Notes: generated by a model not told the origin, from the letters alone. Shown: positions 28,187-37,213, counted from the stretch's first letter. The stretch is 64,000 bases of DNA from Vibrio hepatarius (GCF_011806575.1 NZ_JAATOO010000001.1:1-64000); one strand, 5' to 3'. Program-made: numbers and translations.

Positions 28187-29530
28187 TTAAACACTCTCGG
28201 AGACTGGCTTTGAGGTATTTTTCTCGGCAAGTTCTGCCACTAGCGCAATACCTTGCTTCTCTAAAATATTGCGCAGGTTTTCAGCCTGCGTCGATAAAAG
28301 ATTGTGCGCCAGCAGCAATGGCATCGCCGCGACCAACCCCATCACTGTGGTCACCAGCGCGGTGGATATCCCGCCAGCCATCACTTTCGCATCACCGGTA
28401 CCAAATAAGGTGATCACTTGAAAGGTTTCAATCATACCTGTGACTGTACCTAGTAAGCCGAGCATTGGCGCAAGTGCCGCCAATAGCTTTAACATCGAAA
28501 GGCCTTGTTCTAGCTTAGCTTGTTCGTCCAGGATAACTTCCAGAAGCCGCAATTCTAACGCTTCAACAGTGTGCGCTTTGCTATCGCTATAAACTGCTAA
28601 CACGCGGCCTAATGGATTATCCTTGGGCGTTTCCGGTGTTTTTAATTGAGCACGAATGCTTCTTGAAACACTCAATACCGTTATGCCTCTAACCAGCGCG
28701 ATTAGAAGGCCAACCACCAGCAAGAAAATAATCACTCCGCCAACAAGCCCACCTGCCTCAATACGATTGGCTAAACTCGGTTGGCTTGCGTACTGCTCAA
28801 GTACGTTACCACGGGTAGGATCGAGCTCAATTTCGACCGGCTCAACATTGGTTGACGTAGTGAACTGGTCGAGTGTTGGAACATTCGCGGGTTGTTTAAT
28901 GTAGGTTGAAGCCTGATGACTGTCGCTATTCCACATTGCATAACCTTCACTGCCAATCAAAGCAATAGAACCTAAACGCAGTAGCGGTTGCTGGCTAATC
29001 TTGCCTTCGCCATCGACATAGTTAAGCTGCTGAATAGTGTTTGAGCCGCTCAGTGTCACTTCATTTTCGAGCGCTCGCCACAGTGCCGTTAGCTGTTGAG
29101 TATTGGGAACTTGTTGCTGTTCAACAATGGGCGTTAATGATTGCAGACTGGCTTGTGCGCCCGCGCCAGAGATGCTCGATTCCAGCTGTTCTGTTAACGA
29201 CTTAGCGTTTTGACGTGCCACGGAAAACACTTCGCCTAAACTTCCCGACTCTAAACGTAGTGTGTTTTCTAATTCCGCAAGCTGTTGCTCGTTTTGAGTA
29301 AAAGATTGGCTAAGTTGATCGTTTTTGGCTTTGAGCGACTGTTTTTCAGCAATCAACTGGCGCTTTTGTTCGAGCAGTTGTTGCTCCAGCTGTTGGAATC
29401 GACGTTCACGCTCAGCATTATGGCTCTTGAGTTCGGTTTGCTCGGTTTGTGCCTTGGTGACAATGTCTGCTGAGACTGGCAGAGCGAGACAAATTGAAGC
29501 AAACAACGTCGCGATATGCAGGGCTCTCAT
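28187..29530 (-). CDS. ttpC: TtpC, ExbB-like TonB2 system protein
   Basis: A 447-residue protein: signal peptide (1-21), a long periplasmic coiled coil (about 25-130, rich in Q, E, K and L), a folded periplasmic part, one membrane helix near 262-285, and a C-terminal MotA/TolQ/ExbB domain with PMLGLLGTVTGMIETF and VTTVMGLVAAMPLLL. This is the arrangement of TtpC, known to be needed by the TonB2 system of Vibrio for siderophore uptake. Its start lies directly next to the stop of the DUF3450 gene. Confidence 0.92.
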   Translation of the reverse strand: MRALHIATLFASICLALPVSADIVTKAQTEQTELKSHNAERERRFQQLEQQLLEQKRQLIAEKQSLKAKNDQLSQSFTQNEQQLAELENTLRLESGSLGEVFSVARQNAKSLTEQLESSISGAGAQASLQSLTPIVEQQQVPNTQQLTALWRALENEVTLSGSNTIQQLNYVDGEGKISQQPLLRLGSIALIGSEGYAMWNSDSHQASTYIKQPANVPTLDQFTTSTNVEPVEIELDPTRGNVLEQYASQPSLANRIEAGGLVGGVIIFLLVVGLLIALVRGITVLSVSRSIRAQLKTPETPKDNPLGRVLAVYSDSKAHTVEALELRLLEVILDEQAKLEQGLSMLKLLAALAPMLGLLGTVTGMIETFQVITLFGTGDAKVMAGGISTALVTTVMGLVAAMPLLLAHNLLSTQAENLRNILEKQGIALVAELAEKNTSKPVSESV

Positions 29531-30289
29531 TTACTTCACCTCCGCAATCGAAACAGGCAGTGTAAGCATTTCAGGGCTCAAACGCTGTTTTGCTACGTCG
29601 AATGCTTTAGCAATTTCATGAAAGGAAGATGACGGAACCTCTTGCCAGCTCGCACGGTTTTTATCCCAGCTCCAATAGAGACGCTCATCAATACTGCGCG
29701 CCACTAACACGACGCGCCCTAAATGCAAAAGTTCTGCCTCTCGGGTAAATCCACCGGCAGAGATCGTATCGCGGTACACGCCAAGTTTACTGCCGTACGC
29801 TACTTCGATTTGGTAAGCGTCGAGTATCATCCGGTACTTTTCTGCATCACTGACATCCGCGCGAACCATTAATTGTTCAAGCTTCTCAATGCGCTGCTGC
29901 CTTTGGGTATGTTGCAGAGGGATGTCGTTTGTAAGTGTCTGTTTAAGCCCATCCAGCATCTTATACATCAATGGCACAAGATCTTGTCTAGTTTGTTGAA
30001 TATCACTTAGCTGTTGATTCAAGCTTTGAGTTTCTTGTTCTTGATTGGCCACCAGTTTGGTCAAATGTTTTTGATAAACATCGAGGTTTTCCACTTCCGC
30101 CTCAAGCTGTTTTATTTCAGCTTTAAGTCGTTGTATACGCTCGTCACTCTGATCGATTCTTTCTTGGCTTTCTATTGCAGCACTATTTGTCGCTTTTTGA
30201 ACATTTAACGCCTGTTCGATACCAGATGCAGTCACGCTTGCGCTCACTGCGAAGGAGCAAATTACCGCGGATGTTTTTAGAAAGTTCAT
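29531..30289 (-). CDS. DUF3450 family periplasmic coiled-coil protein
   Basis: A 252-residue exported protein and first gene of the TonB2 operon. The signal peptide (about 1-22, ending VTAS) is followed by a long coiled coil (about 35-110, QRLKAEIKQLEAEVENL) and a globular tail with LHLGRVVLVARS and YWSWDKN. It matches DUF3450 in TonB2-type clusters. The coiled coil could pair with that of TtpC, an inference from composition. No convincing Fur box is seen in the upstream 278 bp. Confidence 0.86.
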   Translation of the reverse strand: MNFLKTSAVICSFAVSASVTASGIEQALNVQKATNSAAIESQERIDQSDERIQRLKAEIKQLEAEVENLDVYQKHLTKLVANQEQETQSLNQQLSDIQQTRQDLVPLMYKMLDGLKQTLTNDIPLQHTQRQQRIEKLEQLMVRADVSDAEKYRMILDAYQIEVAYGSKLGVYRDTISAGGFTREAELLHLGRVVLVARSIDERLYWSWDKNRASWQEVPSSSFHEIAKAFDVAKQRLSPEMLTLPVSIAEVK

Positions 30290-30567
30290 GGGCTTCTTTT
30301 AGGTTGGTCAAATCAGAGAAAACACTGAATAGCTAAGCATCACATAGTAATGAGATTAAGGCAAAGTTCAACTTTCTGATGGCGGGAGAGATTTTACCAT
30401 TAAGTTATTGATAGAAATAAACTTAATTATGTGGAAGCGATAAACACCGTTTTGTTCCCAAGCAAATATCGAACGCAAGCAATAACGTTGATAAGTCCGA
30501 AGTGCTTTATTGAATGTAAATTAATGACTTATCAACGTTGAGTAGCGATGTTGTTTAAGGTGGAGAG

Positions 30568-31344
30568 TTACTTACTGGTTGCGAAACCAAACGCCCAGAT
30601 TGCACCAAGTAAGCTCTTGATTTTTATCTTAGTCGCACGCCAATGCGTCGATGGTGTTCGTGGCGCAGTTTGGACAAGGTATTGATATGCTGACTCATCT
30701 AGCGTTACTTCTCCACCATGTGCGATGAGTAAGGTTTTCGGGCGCATATTGAAAACCCTCTCGATTGAGGAGCGATATTGATTTGGATAGAACACAGGGA
30801 AAGGCGAAATCAGCTTGTTTTTGACCTTAACAATCAGGTCGGCAACATAAAGCACATCTTGTTCGGCATGATAGAGCGCTAAGTCTCTGTCGGTATGCCC
30901 GGGTACGTCCAATACTTGCCAGTCTTCAAATATTGGAATGGTATCACCGTCGTTAAGTTTGATGTCAGGAAGCAATTTTCGAGAATACCAAAGTAATCGC
31001 TGTGGCTTTTTCATTCGGCTCGCTACCCATTTTGCCAAAGCAATATCGGTGATGTGCATCAATACACCATGCAAGCCACCATACCAGTGCGTACTTTTGT
31101 TGGCCGAGATAATGGTACAGCCAGTCTGCTCTCTCAGTTTGTGAGCCGCACCTGCGTGGTCCGGATGCATGTGGGTTACCACGACGGCCGTCAATGAGTT
31201 AAAAGGTCGATTCAACGTATGCGTAATAAAATGCTTTAAATATGGTATGTCCGCCCTGCTCGCGCCGTCCAACAAAAGAAGTTTGTCTGGATATTCTGCA
31301 AGATACATTTTCTGTATGTAACCATCGATCTTATGGATTTTCAT
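30568..31344 (-). CDS. MBL-fold metallo-hydrolase
   Basis: A 258-residue metallo-beta-lactamase-fold enzyme. The metal signature THMHPDHAG (His58, His60, Asp62, His63) is intact, as is VPGHTDRDLALY with the second-shell histidine, and LIAHGG near residue 208. There is no signal peptide. The substrate is not recognisable; the family includes thioesterases, lactonases and glyoxalase II-like enzymes. The C-terminus is basic and hydrophobic (KIKIKSLLGAIWAFGF), which might touch a membrane. Confidence 0.85.
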   Translation of the reverse strand: MKIHKIDGYIQKMYLAEYPDKLLLLDGASRADIPYLKHFITHTLNRPFNSLTAVVVTHMHPDHAGAAHKLREQTGCTIISANKSTHWYGGLHGVLMHITDIALAKWVASRMKKPQRLLWYSRKLLPDIKLNDGDTIPIFEDWQVLDVPGHTDRDLALYHAEQDVLYVADLIVKVKNKLISPFPVFYPNQYRSSIERVFNMRPKTLLIAHGGEVTLDESAYQYLVQTAPRTPSTHWRATKIKIKSLLGAIWAFGFATSK

Positions 31345-31444
31345 TTTCTCGCCATATTAACAAATCATTTACATTTATAAATTTAGCAATAAGCTCAAAA
31401 AACAACAGAGTAATAACTCTAAGATGTGACGCTGATGCACGCTC

Positions 31445-32398
31445 TTACACACTTAATCCAGTCTTTGTTGCCACTTGTTCGGTAATCGTGCGCACGTTTT
31501 TCGCTATGAGCATCAAAGTGTTAACCTCTTCTTCAGTAAACGGATGGTTCAAAATTGATTCGGCTCCGTTTCTGCCAACTACAGTCGGTAAACTTAGTAC
31601 CACATCCTTTAGTCCGTATTGACCATTGAGCAGAGTTCCTACCGGTAATACCGAGCGTTCATTGATCATGATTGCCTGAATTATGCGAAACACACTCGCC
31701 GCTATTCCATGGGTGGTATTACGTTTACGCTTAAAGATCTCATAACCCGCTTTCTTTACAGATTCCAACAACTCGCTTGAGCAAATTAGCCCCAGATTAT
31801 GAGTATCACAATAGTAGTCCGCTGGTTGTCCTGCGATAGAAATGAGGCTCTTTGGCGTAAAACAGTTGCTTCCGTGCTCACCCAGTACATAACCAAAGAT
31901 GTTCTTAGGATCGATATTGACGCGATTGGCGACGATGGTCATCAAACGCGCGGTGTCGATGACACAGCCGCTGCTTATGACACGGTTGTTTGGGAATTTG
32001 GTGTTCTTAACAATGAAGTGCGTGACAATGTCACAAGGGTTGGTGACTACGATTAATGTCGCAAGCGGTGCAACACGCTCTATTTCTTTTGCTATCTGCA
32101 CACCGATTTTGCTATTGGTTTCCGCTAGGTCAATTCGGGTTTGTCCTTGCTGAAGTTGTGCTCCGGCGGTTATTACTACGATATCTGAGCCAATTAATGT
32201 CAGGTAGTCGTCTGTCGGAACAATGTGGGTGTTTTTGGAAAAAGTCAGTGCCGCGGTGTGTCTAAAATCAAACACCTCTCCTTCTGCTCGTTCTAGGTAT
32301 TTATCCAAAAGCACGAGCTCACTAATGCTGCCAAGCATCAGTAGGTAGTTGCAAATACCAACCCCAACGGCCCCAGCCCCAACCACTCCGATTTTCAT
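31445..32398 (-). CDS. L-lactate/malate dehydrogenase family NAD-dependent 2-hydroxyacid dehydrogenase
   Basis: A 317-residue Rossmann dehydrogenase. GAGAVGVGICNYL binds NAD, and the catalytic set is present: Arg88 in GQTRID, Asp148 and Arg151 in CVIDTARL, His175 in GEHGSNCF. The substrate-selecting residue (Gln102 in LDH, Arg102 in MDH numbering) is Leu82 here (AGAQLQQGQTR), and the GEHGD aspartate is serine. I therefore call it LDH-like without assigning lactate; a bulkier hydrophobic 2-keto acid is possible. It stands alone between the MBL and DMT genes, all on the minus strand. Confidence 0.82.
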   Translation of the reverse strand: MKIGVVGAGAVGVGICNYLLMLGSISELVLLDKYLERAEGEVFDFRHTAALTFSKNTHIVPTDDYLTLIGSDIVVITAGAQLQQGQTRIDLAETNSKIGVQIAKEIERVAPLATLIVVTNPCDIVTHFIVKNTKFPNNRVISSGCVIDTARLMTIVANRVNIDPKNIFGYVLGEHGSNCFTPKSLISIAGQPADYYCDTHNLGLICSSELLESVKKAGYEIFKRKRNTTHGIAASVFRIIQAIMINERSVLPVGTLLNGQYGLKDVVLSLPTVVGRNGAESILNHPFTEEEVNTLMLIAKNVRTITEQVATKTGLSV

Positions 32399-32458
32399 TC
32401 CGATATCCCTATCAGCGCACTGAAGTTGAGATTTTACTTTGACTTATATAACTTAATT

Positions 32459-33331
32459 TTAGTATCTCATTTTAAATATGCGTCCATCGGTGCGATAGAA
32501 AATCAGCGCGAGCAGGATTAAGCCGCAACCAATTAACTTATTCGTCGATAGCTGCTCTCCGTACCAAGTAATGCTCAATACCACTGTCCAGATTGGTTCT
32601 AGTAACATGATCAACGCTGCATTCGCTGGATTACTCCCTTTTTGCCCAAGGGTTTGCATCACATAACGTAAGCTGGTGGCCAGCAAAGCACTGGCGGCAA
32701 ACCAGCCCCAAATGGAAGATTCAACGCTCTCTGGAAATGTCTCAAACATAAGCGATGCTATTAAGGCGATTATCCCTGTCGCAAAAAGTTGAATGCAGGT
32801 AAGTAGTAAGATCGGCATCTTGTGTGCAAGCTTACTATTCACGTTAAAGTGTAAAGCAAGCAAACACGCGTTAACCAGGAACCAAATCTGACCAATGGAG
32901 CTATTCCAGCCGTCTGTGAGTGACAACATGGCTAATCCGGATACCGCAATCGGCATGGCGAACCAGAACGCTCTTTTTGGTCTTTCTTTAAACAATAACC
33001 ACGCAACAATCGGCACGATGATCATCGACAAGCTAACGATGAACGCCCCTTCACCCAATGTCTCACTGATTGAAATTGCATGAATCCAAGTCAGCAAAGC
33101 CGCCGCTAAAATAGCGCCAGCACCTACCGCTTGCGCCAGTAAACTGAGTGTTAAGCCCTTGAGATGTCTAAAACACAGCGGTAGCAAGAAAACCGAAGCA
33201 ACAAGGAATCGCAATCCAACGAAACCAAAAGGCGGCAAACCTTGAATCGTCTCTTTGGAAAAAATCCACCCCAGCCCTGCTATCCCCGTCGTTGCAACGA
33301 GTATCCATGCAGCTTTACGTTCAGCGTTCAC
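32459..33331 (-). CDS. EamA/DMT family transporter
   Basis: A 290-residue inner-membrane protein with ten predicted helices arranged as two EamA repeats (about 8-135 and 150-280). Motifs typical of the family include GLRFLVASVFLLPL in the first repeat and ANAALIMLLEPIWTVVLS with the glutamate in the second. Such proteins export amino acids or metabolites; the substrate is unknown. The upstream region is shared with the divergent GDPD gene. Confidence 0.88.
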   Translation of the reverse strand: MNAERKAAWILVATTGIAGLGWIFSKETIQGLPPFGFVGLRFLVASVFLLPLCFRHLKGLTLSLLAQAVGAGAILAAALLTWIHAISISETLGEGAFIVSLSMIIVPIVAWLLFKERPKRAFWFAMPIAVSGLAMLSLTDGWNSSIGQIWFLVNACLLALHFNVNSKLAHKMPILLLTCIQLFATGIIALIASLMFETFPESVESSIWGWFAASALLATSLRYVMQTLGQKGSNPANAALIMLLEPIWTVVLSITWYGEQLSTNKLIGCGLILLALIFYRTDGRIFKMRY

Positions 33332-33473
33332 AATTTCGTTCTCTTAATTTTATTTTTGTAATTTGTCAGTGATCGATAGTGTCAGATTTAGCCAATGAAC
33401 GCCAAGAATTATCTGTCTGTTTGGCTGCTTTCAGAGTAATCTAAACGAGTCATTTTTATAGAGATATACTGTA

Positions 33474-34178
33474 ATGATTGTTGTAGGTCACCGCGGCGTT
33501 GCTGGCCATTTTCCTGAAAACAGCAGAGCAAGTATTTTGGCCGCCATTGAGCTTGGCTTGGAGTGGGTTGAAGTCGATATTCAACCGACGCTCGATAATG
33601 TCTTGGTTGTGTGTCACGATCATACCGTCGAGCGCTGCAGTAATGGTACTGGTCGTATCGACGAGTTAACACTCAAGCAACTAAGAGAACTCGATTTCGG
33701 CCGTTGGTTTGACGCGAGTTTTGCTGGTGAATCCATTATGACACTGGAAGAATTGTTGAAGCTCGCGCAAGAGAACAACCTAAAACTCAATCTGGAAGTA
33801 AAAATTGACCGCCATAATGCCCTAGCCGTCTGTGAGTTGGTCAAACAAACATTGGATAAAGCCGAGGTAAGCAAAGATAGTATTCTGCTCTCGAGCTTCA
33901 GTGCCGATGTCATTCGCCATCTACATCAGCTAATGCCTGATTATCGACTCGGAGTGCTCTCAGAGCGACTTACAGGAAAAGTGAAAAAATTGCTAAGTGA
34001 AGTTGATGCATTCAGCTGCAACTTAAATCATCTTTGGACAAACAAAAAGCACGTCGCGACGCTTCAAGCCGAAGGTTATCAAGTTTGGTGTTACACAGTA
34101 AATAACCCAAGACGACTAAAACACCTTTCCAATCTCGATGCTATATTTAGCGACTTCCCTGCCCGTTTTCAGCTTTAA
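33474..34178 (+). CDS. Glycerophosphodiester phosphodiesterase (cytoplasmic, UgpQ type)
   Basis: A 234-residue TIM-barrel enzyme without a signal peptide. The family signature is clear: GHRG near residue 5, PENS, EVDIQPT and CHDHTVERC with catalytic His/Glu/Asp residues, and LNLEVKI for the metal-binding glutamate. It splits glycerophosphodiesters from lipid turnover into glycerol-3-phosphate and an alcohol. Length and lack of signal peptide match UgpQ rather than periplasmic GlpQ. A 8-bp inverted repeat (34198-34205 with 34218-34225) follows and may be a weak terminator. Confidence 0.88.
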   Translation: MIVVGHRGVAGHFPENSRASILAAIELGLEWVEVDIQPTLDNVLVVCHDHTVERCSNGTGRIDELTLKQLRELDFGRWFDASFAGESIMTLEELLKLAQENNLKLNLEVKIDRHNALAVCELVKQTLDKAEVSKDSILLSSFSADVIRHLHQLMPDYRLGVLSERLTGKVKKLLSEVDAFSCNLNHLWTNKKHVATLQAEGYQVWCYTVNNPRRLKHLSNLDAIFSDFPARFQL

Positions 34179-34424
34179 ATATCACGGTTTTTAAATCACT
34201 GACAGTTCTTCATAACGCTGTCAGTTTAAAGTCACTTTCCTCTCCAAACAGTAAACCACTGTATAAGACTGTATATCTACTTGTGTTGTCGCTCACAATT
34301 TCTCATACATTCATCTTTAATCCCTAAATCACCCACAAAGAAATTTATATAAAACAATCAACAGCTTAAAATCACATTGAACTAAAAAACGATTTAAAGC
34401 GACTAAATTTCACACAAAAAGTTC

Positions 34425-34453
34425 TTGATCAGAGGGGATAAACAAACTACTGT
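34425..34453 (+). promoter_or_regulatory. Sigma-70 promoter of the sulA-like gene
   Basis: TTGATC (34425-34430) and TACTGT (34448-34453) are spaced by 17 bp. The -10 lies inside the LexA box, as in the E. coli recA and sulA promoters. Confidence 0.72.
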
Positions 34454-34467
34454 ATAGACATACAGCA
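34448..34467 (+). promoter_or_regulatory. LexA (SOS) box
   Basis: The 20 bases TACTGTATAGACATACAGCA hold CTGTAT-N4-ATACAG, nearly the E. coli consensus. The centre is about 29 bp before the ATG and covers the -10 element, so LexA binding should block transcription. Confidence 0.9.
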
Positions 34468-34486
34468 TGTATGAAAGGACAGTATT

Positions 34487-34882
34487 ATGATTCAGTTTCA
34501 AGCACAATCTCGTTCAGTATCAAGATTCAACGTTCTCGCACAACCAACGCAACCAATGAACATTGAAGATACAACACTTGCTCGTTTAGCTGGTCTATCT
34601 AATCAAGATCAATGGATCTTATTTACTGCAGAGTGTCCACGCCCTGACTTTTCCCAGTTCTCTTCATACAAAGTGAGTTGTCAAAAAATCATCCAAATGA
34701 AAGCGTCTCAAACTCAATCTGAGCTTGAGATAGTGATTAAAGCCATCAAGTCTGGTAATGCGAGCGCTGTTGTAGCATCAAACAATATTACCAGCATCGA
34801 TCAGGTGTTACTTCGCAGCTTGGCTCGTCAACATCAATGTGAAGTATTTTTCGTCGAGGGCAGAGCAAACCAGTTCCATTAA
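34487..34882 (+). CDS. sulA: SulA-like cell division inhibitor
   Basis: A 131-residue cytoplasmic protein. The middle (DQWILFTAECPRPDFSQF, VSCQKIIQMKASQTQSELEI, then IKAIKSGNASAVVASNN) follows the pattern of SulA around its FtsZ-binding core (compare W-LWLTP, KVMQIS, ALRTGNYSVVIGW in E. coli). SulA blocks FtsZ assembly during DNA damage and is degraded by Lon. It is shorter than the E. coli protein (169). The perfect-looking LexA box upstream strongly supports an SOS role; AAAGGA stands 7 nt before the ATG. The homology is weak enough that another SOS protein cannot be ruled out. Confidence 0.78.
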   Translation: MIQFQAQSRSVSRFNVLAQPTQPMNIEDTTLARLAGLSNQDQWILFTAECPRPDFSQFSSYKVSCQKIIQMKASQTQSELEIVIKAIKSGNASAVVASNNITSIDQVLLRSLARQHQCEVFFVEGRANQFH

Positions 34883-34907
34883 TAAGCTCGACGATAACAC
34901 TGTCTTT

Positions 34908-34940
34908 AGGCCTCTTTACTTGAGAGGCCTTTTCTTTTTC
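34908..34940 (+). terminator. Rho-independent terminator after the sulA-like gene
   Basis: AGGCCTCT (34908-34915) pairs with AGAGGCCT (34923-34930), followed by TTTTCTTTTT. Confidence 0.9.
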
Positions 34941-34980
34941 CTCTCAATATTCTTCACTTAACCTAACATGCCAAAAAATT

Positions 34981-34996
34981 AAGCAAACGTTTGCTT
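34981..34996 (+). promoter_or_regulatory. PurR operator upstream of purC
   Basis: AAGCAAACGTTTGCTT is a perfect 16-bp palindrome that fits the PurR consensus (ACGCAAACGTTTGCGT) at all core positions. It lies 100 bp before the purC ATG. CTGGCA/TATCAT (35002-35007, 35025-35030, 17-bp spacing) is a possible but weak promoter just downstream. Confidence 0.9.
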
Positions 34997-35095
34997 TTTC
35001 TCTGGCAGCGTAAAATAGTTCTGGTATCATGCTCAGCAAATCGATGGCCTAATTAGGGGCTTTCACCCATTTTTGACAAAGATAGGAATGTCTAA

Positions 35096-36199
35096 ATGAG
35101 TCTCGCTGATCAAGTTCTTGCCGTTAATGACGATCTACCCATTCGCACTGATAAACCCGTTCACAGCGGTAAAGTGCGCTCTGTTTATTGGTTAACTGAA
35201 GAAGACAGTAAACGCCTAATTCAAGAGAAAGGTTACGACGTCGCACCTGATGCTCCTTTAGCTATCATGGTAATCAGTGACCGTATTTCAGCGTTTGACT
35301 GTATTTGGCACGGTGAAGGCGGCCTGAAAGGTGTTCCTGGTAAAGGCGCTGCGCTAAACGCCATCTCTAACCATTGGTTTAAGCTGTTTAAAGAAAATGG
35401 TCTAGCTGACAGTCATATATTAGACATCCCTCACCCATTGGTTTGGATCGTACAAAAAGCGAAGCCAATTATGATTGAGGCAATTTGTCGCCAATATATT
35501 ACTGGTTCAATGTGGCGTGCTTATGAAAAAGGCGAGCGTGAATTCTGTGGTATTGAGCTTCCAGAAGGTTTGCAAAAAGACAAAGCACTACCGAATCTGC
35601 TAATGACCCCTTCAACCAAAGGCATTCTAAAAGGTATCCCTGGCGTGCCTGAAGCCGACGATGTGAATATTACTCGTAAAAATATCGAAGATAACTTTGC
35701 TGCTTTTAACTTTTCTAAAGCAGAAGACATCGCACAGTACGAAAAACTGTTGCGAGAAGGCTTCGGTGTGATCAGCAATGCACTGGATGCTGTCGAGCAG
35801 ATCTTTGTCGATACTAAATTCGAATTTGGTTACGTGACAGACGCGGCTGGTAATGAAAAGCTTATCTACATGGATGAAGTTGGTACACCAGATTCATCAC
35901 GTATCTGGGATAAGCAGCAATATCAATTAGGTAATATCGTTGAAAACTCGAAAGAGGGTTTCCGTCAGTTTTTGCTGAACCACTTCCCTGACCCAGATAT
36001 CCTGTTGAACAAAGACCGTATGCCAGAGCGCGAAGCATTAGCACGTGAAAACGAACTGCCGCTTGAAGCATTGATGGATATCTCTAAAACCTATACTGGA
36101 ATTGCAGAGAAGATTACAGGACAACCAATTAACCTAAGTGATAACCCTAAGAAAGAAATTATCGATATTCTTAGCTCACAATACGGCTTGGTTGACTAA
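35096..36199 (+). CDS. purC: SAICAR synthetase (long form)
   Basis: A 367-residue phosphoribosylaminoimidazole-succinocarboxamide synthase. It joins CAIR and aspartate with ATP in purine synthesis. SAICAR synthetase motifs are visible: SGKVRSVYW at the N-terminus, [35 protein letters not shown] and the later [15 protein letters not shown]. The long form with about 130 extra residues compared with E. coli PurC (237) is usual in Vibrio. The PurR operator upstream predicts repression by purines. A strong terminator follows; no operon partner. Confidence 0.94.
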   Translation: MSLADQVLAVNDDLPIRTDKPVHSGKVRSVYWLTEEDSKRLIQEKGYDVAPDAPLAIMVISDRISAFDCIWHGEGGLKGVPGKGAALNAISNHWFKLFKENGLADSHILDIPHPLVWIVQKAKPIMIEAICRQYITGSMWRAYEKGEREFCGIELPEGLQKDKALPNLLMTPSTKGILKGIPGVPEADDVNITRKNIEDNFAAFNFSKAEDIAQYEKLLREGFGVISNALDAVEQIFVDTKFEFGYVTDAAGNEKLIYMDEVGTPDSSRIWDKQQYQLGNIVENSKEGFRQFLLNHFPDPDILLNKDRMPEREALARENELPLEALMDISKTYTGIAEKITGQPINLSDNPKKEIIDILSSQYGLVD

Positions 36200-36202
36200 C
36201 AC

Positions 36203-36233
36203 AAAAAACGCCCTTATTTAAGGGCGTTTTTTT
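36203..36233 (+). terminator. Rho-independent terminator after purC
   Basis: A 13-bp stem (36203-36215 with 36220-36232; core ACGCCCTT/AAGGGCGT) ends in a T-run. It also suits the convergent EF-hand gene. Confidence 0.92.
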
Positions 36234-36247
36234 GCTATCGAGTAAGG

Positions 36248-36718
36248 CTACTTATCTTTACCACCTTTGTTTCCACCTGAATTTCCGTTATCCCGGTTGC
36301 CACCTTTATTTCCTTTGTCACTTTTGTTGCTTCGGTCACTCATGTTGCTGTTTTTCTGCTTGTCGTCTAACAGGGTGCCAGTACCATTACCAGGGTTAGA
36401 ATACTTGGCGTGAGCCGCCAGTTCATCTTCGGTCACGACTCCATCTTTATTCTTATCAAACGAGGCAAACGCACTCATCTTGTCGTGGTGCATTTCGCTT
36501 TCTTCTTCCTCTTCAACTTCACCCATCATCATGTTGTCACGGTAGGCATCAAACTCTTCTTGAGTAACCTCGCCATCACCATTGCTATCCATCATGTCCA
36601 TTGAAGGTGGCGATTTTGAACCATGGTTCATCATCATACCGTCAGATTCTTCTTCGCTGGCACTAAGTGGTAGCGACACCAATAAACCGACCAGCATTAA
36701 ACTTGTTAGCTTTTGCAA
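36248..36718 (-). CDS. Exported EF-hand calcium-binding protein with low-complexity tail
   Basis: A 156-residue exported protein. The signal peptide ends near LSASEE (residues 1-20). Two EF-hand loops are intact: DSNGDGEVTQEE (about 44-55) and DKNKDGVVTEDE (about 89-100), each with acidic ligands at loop positions 1, 3, 5 and 12. An acidic Met/Glu-rich linker joins them. The last 40 residues are almost only Gly, Asn, Lys, Ser and Asp. It should bind calcium in the periplasm or outside; role unknown. Confidence 0.85.
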   Translation of the reverse strand: MQKLTSLMLVGLLVSLPLSASEEESDGMMMNHGSKSPPSMDMMDSNGDGEVTQEEFDAYRDNMMMGEVEEEEESEMHHDKMSAFASFDKNKDGVVTEDELAAHAKYSNPGNGTGTLLDDKQKNSNMSDRSNKSDKGNKGGNRDNGNSGGNKGGKDK

Positions 36719-36991
36719 AGTAGCCTCCTAGGTTTCTATTGCGCACACTGCTTCCTAAGTTTAGACCATGGTCGTTAATTCGATAAATTGTCACTGAAAA
36801 ACACCCAAATTGAGTCGTGCCAAATAAAAGGCTTCTCTCAATGTGAAGAACACAAAACTTGAACCTTTCTCTACTCTCTAAATAAAAACGTTCGTTCTAC
36901 ATAGGTTTTCGATTGGCGAAAATCTGAAAATGTTCAGCTGCATTCTGGTAAACTCAGCGTTTAAATTGAGATACTGTAGGAACCGCCAGAA

Positions 36992-37213
36992 ATGAGCCAA
37001 GAACAACCCAACAACCCACTACACGGTTTAACCTTAGAAAAGATCCTTGTGCGTTTACAAGAACACTATGGTTGGGAAGGCTTAGATGCAGAAATTCAAA
37101 TCAACTGTTTCTACAGTAACCCTTCTATCAAATCATCATTAAAGTTTTTGCGTAAAACTCAATGGGCAAGAGACAAGGTCGAAGCGCTATATATTAAGAC
37201 TTTCTGCCAATAA
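36992..37213 (+). CDS. VF530 family (DUF2132) small DNA-binding protein
   Basis: A 73-residue protein beginning [19 protein letters not shown], with [34 protein letters not shown], the conserved pattern of the VF530 family. The family takes its name from a Vibrio fischeri protein of known structure that binds DNA; no regulon is known. The AGGAAC before ATG serves as ribosome site. It is a single-gene unit. Confidence 0.86.
   Translation: MSQEQPNNPLHGLTLEKILVRLQEHYGWEGLDAEIQINCFYSNPSIKSSLKFLRKTQWARDKVEALYIKTFCQ

Larger units (their letters stand above)
34179..34486. other. Intergenic region carrying the sulA-like gene promoter
   Basis: A 308-bp AT-rich stretch. The first part holds the weak hairpin after the GDPD gene; the last 60 bp hold the promoter and LexA box described separately. 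Nothing else is recognised. Confidence 0.5.

Noticed and set aside
30290..30567. Fur box before the TonB2 operon
   Set aside because: AT-rich stretches resemble parts of the box, but no 19-bp palindrome or overlapping hexamer array is convincing.
34255..34275. CTGTATAAGACTGTAT near the sulA-like gene as a second LexA box
   Set aside because: It is a direct repeat of half sites, not a palindrome, and lies 200 bp from the start.
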